A DNA stretch of 18,367 bases from assembly GCA_041581935.1 (NCBI GenBank), contig JBFICP010000037.1, positions 1-18,367 of the forward strand. The letters are read 5' to 3'. The position numbers were made by a program, and so were the translations under genes. This DNA comes from JAABYT01 sp041581935. GTDB taxonomy: Bacteria > Pseudomonadota > Gammaproteobacteria > HK1. Under the pieces are notes generated by a model. The model was given only the letters and a program-made list of their open reading frames with translations. It made no database searches and was not told the origin of the DNA. Below, in pieces: positions 15,033-18,367 of the stretch; position 1 is the first letter of the stretch; every line of letters starts with the position of its first letter.

Positions 15033-15205
15033 AATGGTACTCTCCGCTTCGTCGGTGACCGAGTTGAGACATTCATCCGCTCAGTCGCTGATTCGGCCAC
15101 GGACCGCAGTCTACTCCGTGTGAAGAATTGCGCAATGCACCTCCTTGACCGATTTCAATCACCCCCCCACACTCGGATCTGGGCGTCAACATCGGAGTCC
15201 CCTAA
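15033..15205. promoter_or_regulatory. Divergent spacer upstream of the aminotransferase, with a 10-bp palindrome
   Basis: 173 bp between the SpoIIAA-like gene and the aminotransferase. ATTGCGCAAT (15127-15136) is a perfect palindrome and a candidate operator. TTGACC (15145-15150) followed 17 bp later by CACACT (15168-15173) is a weak promoter candidate reading toward the aminotransferase. A C7 run lies at 15162-15168. No regulator gene is adjacent. Confidence 0.3.
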
Positions 15206-16606
15206 ATGGTCTCTAACGTGAAATTCGATACTAAAGATCTCTGGCGTAAGGACAGAGACCACTATATTCATCCCTGGACCGACTTTTCGACCTTTAAGCA
15301 AGAGGGCAGCGTCGTGATGGCCGATTCCGACGGTGCCTATGTCATGGATTCCGACGGCAACCGGTTTCTGGATGGCATTGGTGGGCTGTGGTGCGTAAAC
15401 ATCGGTTACGGAAGCGGAGAGATGGCCGACGCAATAGCCGAGCAAGTTCGGCGTCTTCCCTACTACTCGACGTTCACCCACATCACGACACCGCCCGCAG
15501 CCGAGCTGGCGGCAAAGCTTGCCGAGCTCGCCCCGGCTACACTCAATCACGTTTTCTACGGAACCGGTGGTTCCATATCCAATGATACCGCCGTAAGAAT
15601 TATTCATTTCTATTTCAACCGACTGGGAAAACCGAAGAAGAAAAAAATAATATCCCGTGTCGACGGCTACCACGGAAGCACCTATCTGGCCATGTCGATG
15701 ACCGGTGTAGCTTTCGACCATCAGGGATTCGATCTGGACAAAGACCTAGTTCACCACATACCAGCACCCAACTGCTATCGACGACCGAACGGAATGTCAC
15801 TGGAAGAGTTTTGCGACAAGACGGTGTCCGATCTCGAGAACAAGATTTTGGAGCTCGGACCCGACAACGTGGCTTGCTTTATCGCAGAGCCGATCATGGG
15901 GGCGGGCGGCGTCATCGTTCCACCACCCGGATACCATCGCCGAACCATGGAGGTGTGCAAAAACTACGATGTTCTCTACATTTCCGATGAGGTGGTGACG
16001 GCATTCGGTCGCCTCGGGCACATGTTCGCCTCGGAGGATGAATTCGATCTCGTGCCTGATTTCATAACCGCCGCCAAAGGCATCAGCTCGGGCTACCTGC
16101 CGTTGTCTGCAAGCATGATTTCCGATGAGGTATACGACGTCATCAGCGTTCCGCAGGCAAAAGGCGCTTTATTCACCCATGGATTCACCTACTCGGGCCA
16201 TCCCGTGAGCTGCGCCGCCGGGCTCAAGAACATCGAGATCATGGAGCGCGACGATATATGCGGTCACGTGCGCGAAGTCGGGCCCTATCTCGAGAAGCAG
16301 CTCGCGACCCTGCGCGACCTGCCGATCGTGGGCGATGTGCGTGGCAGTAAATTCATGATGTGCATCGAAAACGTGGCAAACAAAAAAACAAAAGCCTTGT
16401 TGCCCGACGATGCCCGCATCGGTAACCGCATCGCCGCGCACGCTCAGGCGCGGGGGTTGCTCGTTCGCCCCATTGCTCATCTCAACGTGCTGTCACCGCC
16501 TTTGATTCTCACCCGCGAGCAGATTGACTTCATGGTCGAGACGTTGCGCGAGAGTATCGTTGCCAGCATGAACGACTTGACCCGCGAGGGACTCTGGAAG
16601 GGATGA
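15206..16606 (+). CDS. Class III PLP aminotransferase (amine/omega-amino acid:pyruvate type)
   Basis: A 466-residue fold-type I, class III aminotransferase. The N-terminus has HPWTDF (22-27) and IGGLWCVNIGYG (58-69), as in SpuC/BauA-like and taurine-pyruvate enzymes. The GTGGSISNDTA segment binds PLP phosphate, GYHGST (154-159) stacks on the ring, D261 in ISDEVVTAFGR contacts the pyridine N, and K291 in ITAAKGISSGYLPL forms the Schiff base. All catalytic residues are present. The usual GSEAND is GSISND here. The amine substrate cannot be decided from sequence. The ATG has GGAG 8 nt upstream. The VOC gene starts 7 nt after its stop, so the two are probably one operon. The 5' half has more A/T-rich codons (for example a lysine run near residue 142) than its neighbours. 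Confidence 0.92.
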   Translation: MVSNVKFDTKDLWRKDRDHYIHPWTDFSTFKQEGSVVMADSDGAYVMDSDGNRFLDGIGGLWCVNIGYGSGEMADAIAEQVRRLPYYSTFTHITTPPAAELAAKLAELAPATLNHVFYGTGGSISNDTAVRIIHFYFNRLGKPKKKKIISRVDGYHGSTYLAMSMTGVAFDHQGFDLDKDLVHHIPAPNCYRRPNGMSLEEFCDKTVSDLENKILELGPDNVACFIAEPIMGAGGVIVPPPGYHRRTMEVCKNYDVLYISDEVVTAFGRLGHMFASEDEFDLVPDFITAAKGISSGYLPLSASMISDEVYDVISVPQAKGALFTHGFTYSGHPVSCAAGLKNIEIMERDDICGHVREVGPYLEKQLATLRDLPIVGDVRGSKFMMCIENVANKKTKALLPDDARIGNRIAAHAQARGLLVRPIAHLNVLSPPLILTREQIDFMVETLRESIVASMNDLTREGLWKG

Positions 16607-16613
16607 CGCTTCC

Positions 16614-17054
16614 ATGACCAAGAAGCGAACCGGTGAAGCCTGGATGCCCGCGCCGCAGTACGCACGCACGCTCGAAGGCCTCACCGTGAACCTCCTGGTT
16701 CGAGACATCGCGAGCGCCTTGCCGTTTCACCGGGAGGTTCTCGGAGCGAAGCTGGTCTACTCGGATCCGGACATTGCGGTGTTTCGTCATGAAAACGCCG
16801 AGTGGATGCTGCATGCCGACCACACCTACGACGCCCACCCGATGCACGCTGCCCTCATAAGGGCGACAATCCGGGGCATTGGTGCGGAGCTGCGTCTGCA
16901 CGGGCGCGACCCTGACGAGGCTGAGCGCAACGCTCGCCGTCTCGGATTCGAAGTCGTCGAGGCTTGCGCCGACAAGGCCCACGGCCTGAGGGAAGTCTAT
17001 CTGCGCGATGCGGACGGCTACGTGTGGGTGCCGGATGTGCCGGTAATGGATTGA
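16614..17054 (+). CDS. VOC (glyoxalase/dioxygenase-fold) protein
   Basis: 146 residues with one vicinal-oxygen-chelate unit pair: LTVNLLVRDIASALPFHREVLGA (about 22-45), a middle H-rich stretch (MLHADHTYDAHPMHAA), and REVYLRDADGYVWVPD near the end. Typical VOC metal ligands are not all recognisable: the first strand has N where H is common, and the last strand lacks the usual terminal E. It may use another metal site or be non-metal binding. It is 7 nt downstream of the aminotransferase, with a GGAAGGG sequence overlapping that gene's end serving as Shine-Dalgarno, so a linked pathway role is likely. Substrate unknown. An internal ATG at residue 11 is an alternative start. Confidence 0.8.
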   Translation: MTKKRTGEAWMPAPQYARTLEGLTVNLLVRDIASALPFHREVLGAKLVYSDPDIAVFRHENAEWMLHADHTYDAHPMHAALIRATIRGIGAELRLHGRDPDEAERNARRLGFEVVEACADKAHGLREVYLRDADGYVWVPDVPVMD

Positions 17055-17066
17055 CGTAGCTAGGGT

Positions 17067-17083
17067 CCGGGGTTGGTGCCCGG
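17067..17083. other. Small inverted repeat between convergent VOC and aldo/keto reductase genes
   Basis: CCGGG (17067-17071) and CCCGG (17079-17083) with a 7-nt loop, in the 31-bp gap between the two stop codons. No T-tract follows on either strand, so it is at best a weak bidirectional terminator. Confidence 0.25.
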
Positions 17084-17085
17084 GC

Positions 17086-18078
17086 TCAACGCGGGGCATC
17101 ACCCTTGCGGTACTCGGCGCTCACCTCATCGAGCTGTGCCTTCACCTCGTCGGAGATATTCACGCCGACGGCGGCGATCGAGTCATCCAGTTGCTGAGGG
17201 CGGCTCGCACCGATAATCGGCGCGGTCACGACGGGATTGGCGAGCACCCAGGCAATGGCCATCTGCACCATGCCGAAGCCTTGAGCGGCGGCAATCTCGC
17301 GCAGAGCTTCGACAGTCGCGAACTCGCGATCGTGCCAGTAGCGACTCTGGTAGTTACCCGCAGCGGTGCCGAGTGTGAAGCGTGTGCCGCCAGACGGCGG
17401 CGCGTCTTGCTTGTGTTTTCCGGTCAGCAGGCCCCCGGCCAGTGGATTGTATGGAATCACGGCCAGGCCCTCCTCCGCGCACATGGGAAGGAGATCCCGT
17501 TCCATCTCGCGGAACAGCAGGCTGTAGCGCGGCTGCACGCTCACGAACCGGGCGATTCCCAACAACTCACTGCGCCCGATTGCGCGGGCGATTTTCCAGG
17601 CCGCATGATTCGAAACACCGATGTACCGCACCTTGCCGCAACGCACAAGATCGTCCATGGCGCGTAGGCTCTCGTCCATCGGCGTGTCAGGATCCGGATG
17701 GTGAAGTTGTAGCAGATCGACGTAGTCCGTCTGCAAGCGTTCGAGCGAAGCATCCATGGCTTCGAGAATGTGCTTGCGCGAAAGTCCCGTGTTCCAGGGA
17801 TTCGGTCCCATGCGCCCGTGGCACTTGGTCGCTACGATGTAATCGTCTCGCTTACCACGCAGCCACTTGCCAATGATTGCTTCACTGCGACCGGCGGTTT
17901 CCACAGTTCCACCGAGGGGATACGCGTCAGCAGTATCGATGAAGTTAATACCGCCTTCGGCGGCACGATTGAGAATGTCAAACGAAGTCTGTTCGTCACA
18001 TTGAAGGCCGAAGGTCATAGTACCCAGACAGAGTCGTGATACTTTCAGCCCGGTGTTTCCAAATCGTACCGATTCCAT
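17086..18078 (-). CDS. Aldo/keto reductase
   Basis: A 330-residue NAD(P)H-dependent oxidoreductase of the AKR superfamily ((beta/alpha)8 barrel). The catalytic tetrad is visible: D48 and Y53 in IDTADAYP, K85 in ATKCHG and H126 in LLQLHHPDP. It begins MESVRFGNTGLKVSRLCLGTMTFG, the standard start for the family, and the cofactor-binding segment near the C-terminus reads APIIGASRPQQLDDSI. The closest general type is the potassium-channel beta/YajO-like group; the physiological substrate is unknown. The ATG at 18078 has GGGGA 6 nt upstream. A TTG at 18126 would overlap the end of purA and is rejected. It follows purA by 44 nt on the same strand and could be read from the purA promoter. Confidence 0.93.
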   Translation of the reverse strand: MESVRFGNTGLKVSRLCLGTMTFGLQCDEQTSFDILNRAAEGGINFIDTADAYPLGGTVETAGRSEAIIGKWLRGKRDDYIVATKCHGRMGPNPWNTGLSRKHILEAMDASLERLQTDYVDLLQLHHPDPDTPMDESLRAMDDLVRCGKVRYIGVSNHAAWKIARAIGRSELLGIARFVSVQPRYSLLFREMERDLLPMCAEEGLAVIPYNPLAGGLLTGKHKQDAPPSGGTRFTLGTAAGNYQSRYWHDREFATVEALREIAAAQGFGMVQMAIAWVLANPVVTAPIIGASRPQQLDDSIAAVGVNISDEVKAQLDEVSAEYRKGDAPR

Positions 18079-18122
18079 TTCAATCCCCGAAGTGTGTGAT
18101 ATCGCCGCAGCAGCGACGTCGC

Positions 18123-18367
18123 TCAATCGAATGGATGGCGTTTGATAATCGTTTCGCCACGGTCCGGCCCGGTGGAAATGATATGCACGGGCGCACCGAC
18201 GTGCGTTTCCAGACTCTCGAGATAATGCCTCGCCGCATCTGGCAGCGCATCAGCGGATTTCAGGCCTGCGGTACCGGTCATCCAGCCGGGCATCTCCTCG
18301 TAGACCGGCTCGCAGTGAGCGAGCGCCTCCGAATCCACCGGCGGCGCGTGCATCTCCGCACCGTCCA
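18123..18367 (-). CDS. purA: Adenylosuccinate synthetase, C-terminal part (5' end beyond window)
   Basis: The last ~81 codons of PurA, open to the right window edge. The C-terminal signature is clear: CEPVYEEMPGW, then STGPDRGETI and the ending KRHPFD, which is the conserved PurA terminus. PurA joins IMP and aspartate using GTP in the first step from IMP to AMP. The Asp and GTP sites lie outside the window. In some gammaproteobacteria purA lies just upstream of tRNA-Leu and rnr; here five other genes separate them. Confidence 0.93.
   Translation of the reverse strand, partial: DGAEMHAPPVDSEALAHCEPVYEEMPGWMTGTAGLKSADALPDAARHYLESLETHVGAPVHIISTGPDRGETIIKRHPFD

Noticed and set aside
15636..15651. 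A-rich stretch in the aminotransferase as a frameshift site
   Set aside because: The reading frame stays open with intact class III motifs on both sides; it simply encodes a lysine run.

Overview
The window looks like a GC-rich gammaproteobacterial chromosome. Its core is the conserved block rnr-rlmB-rpsF-rpsR-DUF2232-rplI-dnaB-alr, all on the minus strand. A tRNA-Leu(CAG) gene diverges from rnr, and the 3' end of purA lies at the right edge. The DUF2232 membrane gene between rpsR and rplI, and the lack of a priB-like gene between rpsF and rpsR, fit Pseudomonas/Chromatiales-type lineages better than enterics. Several genes appear to start with TTG or GTG. No CRISPR array, insertion sequence, integrase or phage gene was seen, and no gene-free stretch exceeds about 200 bases.

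Region 1 (1-5424): an RraA-family aldolase-like gene (minus, cut by the left edge) diverges from a CorB/YfjD-type CNNM membrane protein. That gene converges on radA. Divergent from radA is a fused ATP sulfurylase/APS kinase whose sulfurylase half has lost several signature active-site residues while the kinase half looks intact.

Region 2 (5485-13813): the translation and replication block. alr overlaps dnaB by 4 nt. The rplI-dnaB spacer carries three copies of TTATGCAC, one of them a full match to the DnaA-box consensus, plus a perfect 7-bp inverted repeat just before dnaB. rpsF has its own likely promoter and a leader that can form alternative hairpins. The end of rlmB forms an 11-bp hairpin that includes its stop codon. 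tRNA-Leu has a stable-RNA-type promoter whose -35 box lies 3 bp from the rnr start codon.

Region 3 (13814-18122): five accessory genes sit between tRNA-Leu and purA: a class I glutamine amidotransferase, a small SpoIIAA-like protein, a class III aminotransferase, a VOC-fold protein and an aldo/keto reductase. The aminotransferase and VOC genes are 7 nt apart and probably form an operon. In some relatives purA lies next to tRNA-Leu/rnr, so this is probably an insertion of metabolic genes beside a tRNA, but no integration scar was found.

No clearly new multi-gene system is visible. The best leads are the degenerate sulfurylase domain fused to an intact APS kinase, the DnaA-box-like cluster upstream of dnaB, the rpsF leader, and the accessory cassette.
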